From Sphingobacterium tabacisoli (GTDB lineage: Bacteria > Bacteroidota > Bacteroidia > Sphingobacteriales > Sphingobacteriaceae), in contig NZ_JAEQMU010000006.1 of the NCBI RefSeq assembly GCF_017908035.1, forward strand, positions 186,001 through 250,000: 64,000 bases of DNA, given 5' to 3'. Shown in pieces: positions 1 to 7,624 of this stretch. How positions within the stretch are numbered: the stretch's first letter is position 1; the number at the start of each line of letters is the position of its first letter. Position numbers and translations under genes: made by a program. The notes under the pieces are model-generated. The model ran no database searches. It was not told the origin of the DNA and was given only the letters and a program-made list of their open reading frames with translations.

Positions 1-1608
1 GTTATCGAAGGAAAGATGGTCTATATCCGTGTTCCCAACTCTGTCAATATCAACCAGGCCAAGCCCAGTTTCAGCAGCAGTAGCGAACAGGCTATTGTAT
101 ACTTAAATGACAAAGTACAGGAAAGCGGCGTCAGCCTCGTCAATATGAGTGATACGCTCGATTATCGGATCGCTAGTCCCAATGACATGGGCTTCATGCA
201 GGTGATTGCGCTACGCAACGCCGCCATTGTATCTTTTGGCTTTTATGCCGCAGACAATGAAAACATTCTTTTCCGCGACTACATCGCTAAATTTGACGGA
301 CTTAATATCCAGGTAGACCTTCCGGTCGACGCCGATATTACCCGTCTTGTAGCACGGTACAAAACGACTGATGGCGCTGTGGTAAAAGTCAATGGTGTAC
401 CACAAAACAGCCAACAGTCGGCCAATGATTTCACACAGGAAGTCACTTACGAAGTGACGGATGCTGAAACTACAGAGCCTGAAAAATTCGTAGTGAACAT
501 TGGCCGTTTGACTGCTCCAGAGTGGCTAGAAATGCCGTTAGGTGCTATCAAAGACTTTAAAGTCGGCGAAATCCGCATGGCGTTAAACCCTACGAATAAT
601 CAACCCGCTATAATCTTTAGCAGACATACTTCTGATGGTGATGGTAGCCGTAAAGCTGTAGTGTCTCAATTTGACGGAAGTCAATGGAATATTTTAGGCC
701 CTAACGATGGCATATCTGCCGGCCGTGTGGATGTACCTGCTATTGCCATAGATAATAATGGTATTATCTATGCGACCTACAAAGATTATCAGACGGTCGG
801 TGATTCCGTACAATATGCTTCGACCCAAAAATATGAAAATGAAAAGTGGAGCTATCTAAATAAGCCACAAGGAAATGCACACCGTGTGAATTATCTGCAC
901 ATCGAAACGAATGCTAATAACATCCCAATATTAGCTTATGCGGCGGCACGAGCCGAATCGGGAGCGGCCAATAGATCGCCACAATCGGCATTTTTCATTA
1001 ACAAAGATTGGCAATACCGTGCGATAGATGCTTCTCCAGCCACGCTATATACCCGTATCCGAAAAGGACGCGATAATAAAGTATACTATGCAGTAATGGA
1101 TGGCATTAGCACAACACGTAAACCAACGGTCTATAGATTAAATGATGGGAACCTAGGCTGGGAGCGAGTAGGTACAGCACTCATTTCACCAAGCCCGAGC
1201 ATCGTTGGCGCAAACCTTATGGATATCGAAGCGTCCGAAGCAGGCGAAGTATATCTCGTTTTCCAATCTCAGGCCAATACAGACAAAAAATCTTATGTGA
1301 TGAAGTATGAAGGCAATAGCTGGAGACAGATAGGAGCGGAAATCAGTCATACAGCCGCTGGGGGAGCACAGCGAGACAATATAGCCATCGCCCTCCATCC
1401 AAATGGAACGCTATATTTTGCTTACGGTGATGATAACGGTATCAAGGTGACGACTTTTGATAAGAACACGCAGAACTGGGCTCCTGCCAAGAGTATCAGC
1501 TCTGTCAACGGCGACAAACTCACCCTTCGCATTTCGGAGGATGGAATACCATTCTTAGCTACCGTCGTAGATGGCAGTATCAAGGTATACCGTTACGATA
1601 TACCATAG
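1..1608 (+). CDS. Partial surface protein with Ig-like and beta-propeller-like repeats
   Basis: The frame is open from the first base, so the 5' end is missing; an in-frame ATG at 16 is probably not the true start. Around residues 88-163 (counted from that ATG) there is an Ig-like bacterial surface domain with the pattern VNGVPQ, then NDFT, then a VTYEVTDA strand, as seen in Bacteroidota lipoproteins that use this domain as a spacer. The rest (about 170-530) holds at least five similar strand pairs such as DNNGIIYATYKD, PNGTLYFAYGDD and EDGIPFLATVVDG, which suggests a beta-propeller. No catalytic motif is visible. The likely role is an extracellular binding or adhesion protein; this is inferred from architecture only. 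It ends at a strong bidirectional terminator shared with the convergent phosphoesterase. Confidence 0.75.
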   Translation, partial: VIEGKMVYIRVPNSVNINQAKPSFSSSSEQAIVYLNDKVQESGVSLVNMSDTLDYRIASPNDMGFMQVIALRNAAIVSFGFYAADNENILFRDYIAKFDGLNIQVDLPVDADITRLVARYKTTDGAVVKVNGVPQNSQQSANDFTQEVTYEVTDAETTEPEKFVVNIGRLTAPEWLEMPLGAIKDFKVGEIRMALNPTNNQPAIIFSRHTSDGDGSRKAVVSQFDGSQWNILGPNDGISAGRVDVPAIAIDNNGIIYATYKDYQTVGDSVQYASTQKYENEKWSYLNKPQGNAHRVNYLHIETNANNIPILAYAAARAESGAANRSPQSAFFINKDWQYRAIDASPATLYTRIRKGRDNKVYYAVMDGISTTRKPTVYRLNDGNLGWERVGTALISPSPSIVGANLMDIEASEAGEVYLVFQSQANTDKKSYVMKYEGNSWRQIGAEISHTAAGGAQRDNIAIALHPNGTLYFAYGDDNGIKVTTFDKNTQNWAPAKSISSVNGDKLTLRISEDGIPFLATVVDGSIKVYRYDIP

Positions 1609-1625
1609 CATTCTTTCCTTTTATA

Positions 1626-1663
1626 AAAAAGCCCTTGTAATTGATCAATTACAAGGGCTTTTT
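1626..1663. terminator. Bidirectional rho-independent terminator
   Basis: This is a fully self-complementary 38-bp palindrome: AAAAAGCCCTTGTAATTGA followed by its exact complement, ending in five T on either strand. It sits between the convergent ends of the surface protein (stop near 1608) and the phosphoesterase (stop near 1685), so it can end both transcripts. Confidence 0.9.
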
Positions 1664-1684
1664 ACTTCGATTCGAATCACGGCA

Positions 1685-3133
1685 TCAGAGTTCAGTAATA
1701 AACTCCTGCTCCACAGAAAAGCCAAAATTATCCTTTGCACGTATCTTTACCTTGACTATTTTACCTTTATAAGCTTCAGGAAGTTCTAATCCCCAAATAT
1801 GCGACGATACCCTTGTCCCTAGCGGATTTCGTGTATTCCCCTGCGTTGGATAGATTTTTTCCTGATTCTTATCCCGGATCACCTGCACCGAGGGTGCTAC
1901 ACGTTTCTGCTGTTGCATAGGCATCCATTGCGAATCATCGATCTGCAGTTCTACCTTTGTCTTCTCACTACCTCCAAATACATTCAGCACCAAACCCGTC
2001 GTATCGACTATTAAATCCATCTGGTGCTTCTCATCCATTCCTATCCCTTTATAACTGATCTGATAATCCCCCTGCTGAAAATCAACCGTAAAATAGCCCC
2101 GTGGCGTACCGCACTGCATCAGCGCATGTGGCACCCCGTCCATATCTTTCTCCCCTCGCCACCAATTTCCACATGTAGCTCCGGCCCCCAGTTCATGTAT
2201 ATTATCCTGCTTAAAGAAATAACGATTTACCGTATGTGTATGCCCTGTCAATATCAAGACCTTTTGATAATCCTTTAACAAAGCCAATACCTCCTTTTGA
2301 TTGTGCGTATGTGCCATTGGAATATGTTGACTCAATACAATAGTAGTATTTTTCGGTACCAGTTTCAGGTCTGCCTCTAAAAAAGCGAGTTGCTCCACAG
2401 ACACCCTGCCCTCATAGCTCTTACTTCCAGTAGCAAAAACATTGTTGAGCATCACAAAATGCACTCCACCGTAGTTAAACGCATACGTATCTGCCCCCAA
2501 TTCACGATTAAACACATCATTCAGCTGCGCACTGCCCGTGTTTCTATCGTGATTGCCCAAGACCGTCCAGTAGGACACATCTGTCTTATCCAAAACCGCT
2601 CTCACCCCTGGCATCAGTGGCATCTTATCATTTACCAGGTCGCCCAGCAGGATATTAAACTGTACATCTCTACGTTGCGCCAACTCCGTCAGTACTGATT
2701 TGGCCGCATATCCAAGCTCCTCTTCCGTATCCACCTGTACATCTCCTATCGCACCTATACGAAAACGGTTCGATTGTATTTCTCGGGACAAAGGCAGATC
2801 AAAAGAGATGGTATCCCCTGTAGCCACCATCGTATCCACATACAAAAAGTGGGTATTTCCAATTTTACTTTCCGATCTGGCTAGCGCATAGCCTGTAGGT
2901 ACAATCGGAAATACAGATTGTCCCGGCTTGACTGCCAATTCAAAGCCCCCCTTCCTGTCCGTCTGCACCACCAATTCCCCATTTGACACCGGTATCGATT
3001 TCAACAAACGTTCCGATTTATCATAAATACCGTTTTGGTTCGCATCCAGAAATACACGACCAACCACAGTCTGGGAGAAGACCATCCCCACAGAACACAC
3101 ATTCAACAAAACGCCGACCAGTACATTCTTCAT
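1685..3133 (-). CDS. Secreted calcineurin-like phosphoesterase with MetallophosN/MetallophosC-type flanking domains
   Basis: A signal peptide (about residues 1-21, MKNVLVGVLLN...FSQ) is followed by a small beta domain starting VVGRVFLDANQNGIYD (MetallophosN-like). The metallophosphatase core comes next: GDVQ near 130, GDLVND near 164, GNHDR near 193, QHIPM near 269 and GHTHT near 297, which are the dinuclear-metal ligands of this superfamily. A C-terminal beta domain follows (about 370-480). The enzyme is expected to hydrolyse phosphoesters in the periplasm or at the surface; the substrate is unknown. The ATG at 3133 is chosen because the frame further upstream opens only at a TTG and runs through a good promoter at 3154-3185. 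Confidence 0.88.
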   Translation of the reverse strand: MKNVLVGVLLNVCSVGMVFSQTVVGRVFLDANQNGIYDKSERLLKSIPVSNGELVVQTDRKGGFELAVKPGQSVFPIVPTGYALARSESKIGNTHFLYVDTMVATGDTISFDLPLSREIQSNRFRIGAIGDVQVDTEEELGYAAKSVLTELAQRRDVQFNILLGDLVNDKMPLMPGVRAVLDKTDVSYWTVLGNHDRNTGSAQLNDVFNRELGADTYAFNYGGVHFVMLNNVFATGSKSYEGRVSVEQLAFLEADLKLVPKNTTIVLSQHIPMAHTHNQKEVLALLKDYQKVLILTGHTHTVNRYFFKQDNIHELGAGATCGNWWRGEKDMDGVPHALMQCGTPRGYFTVDFQQGDYQISYKGIGMDEKHQMDLIVDTTGLVLNVFGGSEKTKVELQIDDSQWMPMQQQKRVAPSVQVIRDKNQEKIYPTQGNTRNPLGTRVSSHIWGLELPEAYKGKIVKVKIRAKDNFGFSVEQEFITEL

Positions 3134-3153
3134 TCTTTTATATTTTTGAGACC

Positions 3154-3185
3154 CAAAGATACCCAAAGCAACATCTTTATCCCAA
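3154..3185 (-). promoter_or_regulatory. Bacteroidota-type promoter for the phosphoesterase gene
   Basis: On the minus strand TATCTTTG (plus 3154-3161) matches the -7 consensus TAnnTTTG, and a TTG (plus 3183-3185) lies 21 bases upstream as the -33 element. The predicted start site is a few bases from the ATG at 3133, leaving a leader of about 15 bases. A second CTTTGGG-type string lies between the boxes. No experimental support. Confidence 0.6.
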
Positions 3186-3265
3186 AAAACCCATACCGTT
3201 TTATCTAAAAACAATTCCCTTCCAGACTACTTTCGACCATACCCTAGTATTTTAATCAGCTGTAC

Positions 3266-3348
3266 CAGCCCCATATCAAAAACGAAAACCTCTCCCCTTT
3301 ACCCATCACTCCCAGCCTCCTGCACCAACTGGCAGGCCTCAGGAATAC
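3266..3348 (-). pseudogene. Decayed fragment of a capD/wbpM-like gene
   Basis: About 80 bases match the inside of the intact dehydratase gene at 13731-13811 with only a few differences. Shared runs include CCCATATCAAAAAC, AAACCTCTCC and CTGGCAGGCCTCAGGAATA. One C is lost and one C is gained relative to the intact copy, so the reading frame is broken. The matching segment encodes the EAGVMGKGGEVFVFDMGQP region of the enzyme. It may be the last trace of a deleted paralogue or a short gene-conversion or insertion product. Confidence 0.75.
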
Positions 3349-3354
3349 TACACT

Positions 3355-4179
3355 CTACAATTCATCATATTGTTTTTTTACCATTTTATAATATTTACTA
3401 TCCTGTCCTTTCCCTTTCAGTAGCTTAAAAGTATTCTCCAATTTCTGAAACTCACGATGATTATAAAGTTGGTAAAAAAGAAAGAACGTAGAAACATTAC
3501 TTTCCGGATTAGCGGCAACAAGTTCCTGTATACGTGTATCCAGCAGCTCATCCTTCGCGAAGTGATTTTTAATCTCCTCCAAATCTAAAAATGCTTTATT
3601 CCCTTTCTGGAGATCATTAGCATCGATATAACTGTAATATACCTGCTTGGCACTATCTATCAGCCTTTCCTTCCTGTCAAAGAACTCACTAAATGTGTCC
3701 CAATAACGATCTGCTAGATCACACTCTTTGCATGCAATATTTTTAAACTGTAGTGTCGATGCTCCTTTACGTTCTAATTCTTCAATACTCACCTCATTAA
3801 CCACTTCAATATGATAAGTAGATCCATTTTTATGATCGATGTATAATGGCTTGGTCAATTGAAATAGGTCATAATCATCTTCTTTATCAAAACCCCTACT
3901 TCGAAATACTTGATGGGAGATCAGCGTTCTAGGCCACGAAAAGACCGCTATATACATATCATCTTCCAGTCCAGGAATCCTAATGGGTTTAGAAAGATCT
4001 ACGTTCTCCTTATTAAACACCTCTTTACCAGTGATAATGTGGTTTATCCGAAAAGAACAAGAATCTACCGGCAATCCTGTCAACTGTATATTCACCTCTT
4101 GGTTTTTCTTCCCATCCTCTCGTTTAAAACCACATGCCTGAAAAAAAATAACTACAAATAATACTAAGGGTATTCGCAT
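3355..4179 (-). CDS. DUF4369-like lipoprotein lacking a thioredoxin domain
   Basis: A lipoprotein signal (MRIPLVLFVVIFFQACG) is followed by a beta-rich N-terminal part and a helical part with the pattern NPESNVSTFFLFYQ...YKMVKKQYDEL. This resembles the DUF4369 and linker region that precedes TlpA-type thioredoxin domains in Bacteroidota. The protein stops there, with no CxxC thioredoxin fold, so it would be a stand-alone version of the linker. It is the last gene of import locus 1. The start at 4179 is preferred because upstream starts (ATG at 4212, TTG at 4248) fall in or before a terminator hairpin. Family assignment is tentative. Confidence 0.6.
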   Translation of the reverse strand: MRIPLVLFVVIFFQACGFKREDGKKNQEVNIQLTGLPVDSCSFRINHIITGKEVFNKENVDLSKPIRIPGLEDDMYIAVFSWPRTLISHQVFRSRGFDKEDDYDLFQLTKPLYIDHKNGSTYHIEVVNEVSIEELERKGASTLQFKNIACKECDLADRYWDTFSEFFDRKERLIDSAKQVYYSYIDANDLQKGNKAFLDLEEIKNHFAKDELLDTRIQELVAANPESNVSTFFLFYQLYNHREFQKLENTFKLLKGKGQDSKYYKMVKKQYDEL

Positions 4180-4185
4180 ATTTTT

Positions 4186-4219
4186 AAAAAAACGGGCCTG
4201 ACAACGGATCATCAGGCCC
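4186..4219 (-). terminator. Rho-independent terminator or attenuator inside import locus 1
   Basis: A perfect 8-bp stem GGGCCTGA/TCAGGCCC (4194-4201 and 4212-4219) is followed on the minus strand by G and seven T. It lies just after the DUF4302 gene and only 6 bases before the next ATG at 4179. There is no room for a separate promoter between it and that ATG, so the last gene depends on read-through or on a promoter inside the previous gene. Confidence 0.8.
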
Positions 4220-4249
4220 TTCACACAACACTTTTTTAAACTAAACAAA

Positions 4250-5266
4250 TCATTTTAAATTATCATACTGAGCTTTTACAGATACATTACCTTTAACATC
4301 GTACGCTTCAAATTCCATTTTCACATTATTACCTGTACGGATTACACTTTTACATGTCAAGTAATGTATATTATAAGTATTTATGAAATAATTCATATAA
4401 GTAAGATTAGAGGTATATCCTGATTGAGGATAAAAACTCATGACATTATTTGACATAGCAGGCGAAACATCGTAGTTGGTAGTTGTTGTATAAGGAAACT
4501 TAAGATAAAAATAATATGGATTTTTAAACCCACCAGTTCCAATATTACGACTTATCTGAAACGGGAATCCATTTTGCATCGTTGCTAGATTTGTGGGAGC
4601 AACTGTACTCCAAATAGTTTCGAAGGTTTTATTTTTACTTGGGTTATTAATATATTCAATTTTCATATTACCAGATACTCCTGCTACATTTTGAGTAAAA
4701 CCTGGCGATGACATGTCAAAATAAATTTCCCCGTCTGCCCACTTCCAATCCTTAGGCCGCTTAAACATTTTGTAAATAACCCCTCCTTCTTTTGCATAGA
4801 CCTTACCACTACGGTAACACTGTATCGCAACAGTATCAGCAGACACACCTACAATGTTATACATATGGTCTGTGATGTCCGATGCCTGTGTACCTATTCG
4901 GTATAAGGTGGACATTATCGATCCCGAGGTAAAGATCAACTGTGGAGCACCGGTACCATTCGTTATCCTAAAAAAGGATTCTGTTTCAGCCGTTTCTCCA
5001 TATACTGTCTTGACAAAGACGCGATTTTTAACCGTATCGAATTTCAGCACAATTGGTGTATATACCTCCGAATTTAAACCGACTTTAGCCATCATGACCC
5101 AGCCCGTTTCGGACGAAGCTAGCACTTTCTTAGCTTCTTGTGCCACCTTTTCCTGTCTTTCTAGATTAGCGTCAAAATAGCCATTACTGATATTATCCTT
5201 TTCACAAGAAGTTATCAGCATCAAGAGGCTTGCTACAATAATTAAATTATAGAATACTTTCTTCAT
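4250..5266 (-). CDS. DUF4302 lipoprotein of a SusCD locus
   Basis: A lipobox signal (MKKVFYNLIIVASLLMLITSC) is followed by ERQEKVAQEAKKVLASSETGWVM and a strand pattern with KFDTVKNRVF. These are the hallmarks I know for DUF4302 proteins, which sit beside SusC/SusD and a zinc-binding metallopeptidase. It is probably an outer-membrane surface lipoprotein that helps bind or process the imported ligand; its biochemical role is not known. Two extra ATGs lie just upstream (5272 and 5275); the one at 5266 gives the cleanest signal peptide. The stop lies close to a strong terminator. Confidence 0.75.
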   Translation of the reverse strand: MKKVFYNLIIVASLLMLITSCEKDNISNGYFDANLERQEKVAQEAKKVLASSETGWVMMAKVGLNSEVYTPIVLKFDTVKNRVFVKTVYGETAETESFFRITNGTGAPQLIFTSGSIMSTLYRIGTQASDITDHMYNIVGVSADTVAIQCYRSGKVYAKEGGVIYKMFKRPKDWKWADGEIYFDMSSPGFTQNVAGVSGNMKIEYINNPSKNKTFETIWSTVAPTNLATMQNGFPFQISRNIGTGGFKNPYYFYLKFPYTTTTNYDVSPAMSNNVMSFYPQSGYTSNLTYMNYFINTYNIHYLTCKSVIRTGNNVKMEFEAYDVKGNVSVKAQYDNLK

Positions 5267-5277
5267 GATCATCATTT

Positions 5278-6147
5278 TTAATAATTAACCTTATTCACCA
5301 CCGAGTCCACCATAAGATGAAGTTTATGTAAATCCACCCCCATATCCATATACTTTTGATGCACCATCTTATACTTCTTTTCTAGATCCTGACTTTTACT
5401 GACTGTAATCTTATCTTTAATCCAAGACTCTGAATACCTTACCATATATTCTACATTGGTTGCAAAATCCTCTTCAGGAGCATAGCCTCCATAGCCCTTC
5501 CAGAATCCATCTGCCTGTGCCTGCGCTTCAGTTTTTGACGAATATCCCGTCAGTCCATAATATTTTCCTTGCGAGACTCTATCAAACAGATATCCTCGAC
5601 CGTATTTATGATCTATCTGATGGGCATGTTCGTGGTACAATGTGACGATGTGATCCTTAAGCCAAGTTTTGCCCGTCGAAAAGTTATTCACACCTCCCAT
5701 TCCAAGTCGATAAAACTGTCCATTCATTCCCGCACCAGCAGCAGTAGCAGTAGTAGTTGGATCGTTAAAATGCACATATCCTCCTGCCAAAATAAACTCA
5801 ATAGGAGTTTCTCCTTTGAAAAACACAGGGAAATTTTCCTTAAGAGGCTTAAGCCAAATCTTGTTCAACATTACCTTAGTATAAGGTAGTGCTTTATCAT
5901 ACTGTGGGGGCATAAAAAATGTGGAACCTGCAATGATTCGAGGAGTATACTCATAGATAATCTCTACTCCATATGCTTTTTGAATAGAATCACATAGATA
6001 ATCTAATTCATTCCATTGGGACTTAGGCTTCACCTCCTTTTTAGAAAAATAATCCACCGTCTCATCAACCTCTCCCAATGGATAATTATCTTTTTTACAT
6101 CCTACAAGAAGGATAAGCACAGTTATTAAATAAATAAGCTTTTTCAT
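5278..6147 (-). CDS. Zinc-binding metallopeptidase lipoprotein (Peptidase_Mx1-like)
   Basis: A lipoprotein signal (MKKLIYLITVLILLVGC) is followed by a gluzincin-like core. The motif HEHAHQIDH gives HExxH plus a third histidine four residues on, and EEDFATNVEYM downstream may supply a further acidic residue. This matches the putative zinc-binding metallopeptidases that accompany SusCD and DUF4302 genes. It probably cuts peptides at the cell surface before import by the neighbouring SusC, which would make this a protein- or peptide-use locus. The gene is 8 bases downstream of susD and 11 bases upstream of the DUF4302 ATG, which indicates an operon. Confidence 0.85.
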   Translation of the reverse strand: MKKLIYLITVLILLVGCKKDNYPLGEVDETVDYFSKKEVKPKSQWNELDYLCDSIQKAYGVEIIYEYTPRIIAGSTFFMPPQYDKALPYTKVMLNKIWLKPLKENFPVFFKGETPIEFILAGGYVHFNDPTTTATAAGAGMNGQFYRLGMGGVNNFSTGKTWLKDHIVTLYHEHAHQIDHKYGRGYLFDRVSQGKYYGLTGYSSKTEAQAQADGFWKGYGGYAPEEDFATNVEYMVRYSESWIKDKITVSKSQDLEKKYKMVHQKYMDMGVDLHKLHLMVDSVVNKVNY

Positions 6148-6155
6148 AATTGTTT

Positions 6156-7613
6156 CTATCTAGGGTTCAATTGATTTTCCAATAATGGATTACCTACTCG
6201 CGCCTGAACCGGTATCTGTATTGCTGTCCGCAAATCGTTTGGCTTTAAGATGATTGCAGTCTTACCATCGGTTCGTATCATCCGATGTTCTATCTCGATA
6301 CCTAAACGTTTTATATCATACCACCTATACCCTTGTCCTATCAACTCCAATTTCCGTTCTTTCATCACCACATCCAGTGCAGCCGTTACCGTGGCTGGTG
6401 TAGCCAATGCTCTATAGTTAGCAGTACTGAAACGTTCTTTGCGAATTGCTTCTATATCCGCCATTGCTTTGGCAATATCTGGAGCTGCTTTCTTTAAGTT
6501 TGCCTCCGCTCGATTCAATAATACCTCTTCCATAGTAAAGCAATCATACCTCACCTGAACTGCATTCGGATTATTGGGTTGGTTTCCATACTTCACAGGC
6601 AGTGCTACACTATCGATTACCGTACCACCTGAGCTGAAGTGGGCCCATCTATAGTCAGTAGAAGGCGTTGTATAAAACATATTGTGCGCCACGTAGAACC
6701 CTCCCAATCGATATCCAAATGGACGACACAGGAAAATCGATGTCACCTGATTGACTAGTAATAAATTCGGATGAATACTTGGATTCATAATTTCCTGCGC
6801 CCAGAATTTTTCATCTGTATTCGATTTACGCCACACATCCTCACTCATCTTACGGACAATTACGCCCTTTTCTGCGACTACGAGATCGGCATATTTAGCT
6901 GCTTCTTCCCACTTGCCTTTATATAAATTTATCCGTGATAAAAAAGCATAAGCGCTGGCCAGATTAAACCGATAGGGACTGCGGGGAACAAATGAGATCC
7001 CCTGTTTCATCAATGCCAATCCTTCTTCCACATCTTTATCTATTTGTGCATACACCTCTTTTACTGTTGCTCTGTTATATAGCCCTCTATTGTCTTTAGG
7101 CACCTCCAAGATCAAGGGTACACCTAAATTTTTATCATTATTGGCTTCATCATAGTGCAGAGAAAACAAGTTTACCAGTGCAAAATAATTGTACGCACGC
7201 AACAATAAAGCTTCACCTTTTAGCGCCATTGCATGCACCTTATCCCCTTTTGTTGTCTCTAACGCCTCTAAGGCTAAATTTGCCTCATAAACCTTTTTAT
7301 AATAATGTGAGTATGCATATGTTGGCGTTGCGGTAGTTATCGCGTCCGAATACTCATCTTCCCATTTATATATAGGAATGTAAGTAGCTCCATTACTCGC
7401 TTGCATAGTCGATGCATAGTGATGTAGATTATCCGTCATGATCTCTGTAAAGAGATCCGCACGCGCTGGATACGCATTTATTATCAGCAGATCAACACTC
7501 TCATTATCGTCTATTTCCACCCTATTGTCGTAGGCGGCATCCAAAAACTTCTCACAAGAACCAAGGAAGCTTAGTGCGACTACTAATACTATAATTCTAT
7601 TTAAATATTTCAT
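6156..7613 (-). CDS. SusD/RagB-family surface lipoprotein (locus 1)
   Basis: The lipobox cysteine is C20 (ALSFLGSC), followed by EKFLD, the usual start of mature SusD proteins. The helical TPR-like core shows typical strings such as ALKGEALLLRAYNYFALVNLF, YNRATVKEVYAQIDKDVEEGLALM and the C-terminal ERKLELIGQGYRWYDIKRLG. SusD caps the SusC barrel and binds the substrate outside the cell. The gene starts 11 bases after susC ends. Length (485 aa) is normal for the family. Confidence 0.95.
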   Translation of the reverse strand: MKYLNRIIVLVVALSFLGSCEKFLDAAYDNRVEIDDNESVDLLIINAYPARADLFTEIMTDNLHHYASTMQASNGATYIPIYKWEDEYSDAITTATPTYAYSHYYKKVYEANLALEALETTKGDKVHAMALKGEALLLRAYNYFALVNLFSLHYDEANNDKNLGVPLILEVPKDNRGLYNRATVKEVYAQIDKDVEEGLALMKQGISFVPRSPYRFNLASAYAFLSRINLYKGKWEEAAKYADLVVAEKGVIVRKMSEDVWRKSNTDEKFWAQEIMNPSIHPNLLLVNQVTSIFLCRPFGYRLGGFYVAHNMFYTTPSTDYRWAHFSSGGTVIDSVALPVKYGNQPNNPNAVQVRYDCFTMEEVLLNRAEANLKKAAPDIAKAMADIEAIRKERFSTANYRALATPATVTAALDVVMKERKLELIGQGYRWYDIKRLGIEIEHRMIRTDGKTAIILKPNDLRTAIQIPVQARVGNPLLENQLNPR

Positions 7614-7624
7614 CTTTATTCCTC

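Noticed and set aside
3314..3348. Terminator at the 3' side of the capD relic
   Set aside because: The pairing of CTGCACCAACTGGCAG is short and also exists in the intact gene, so it reflects the coding sequence.
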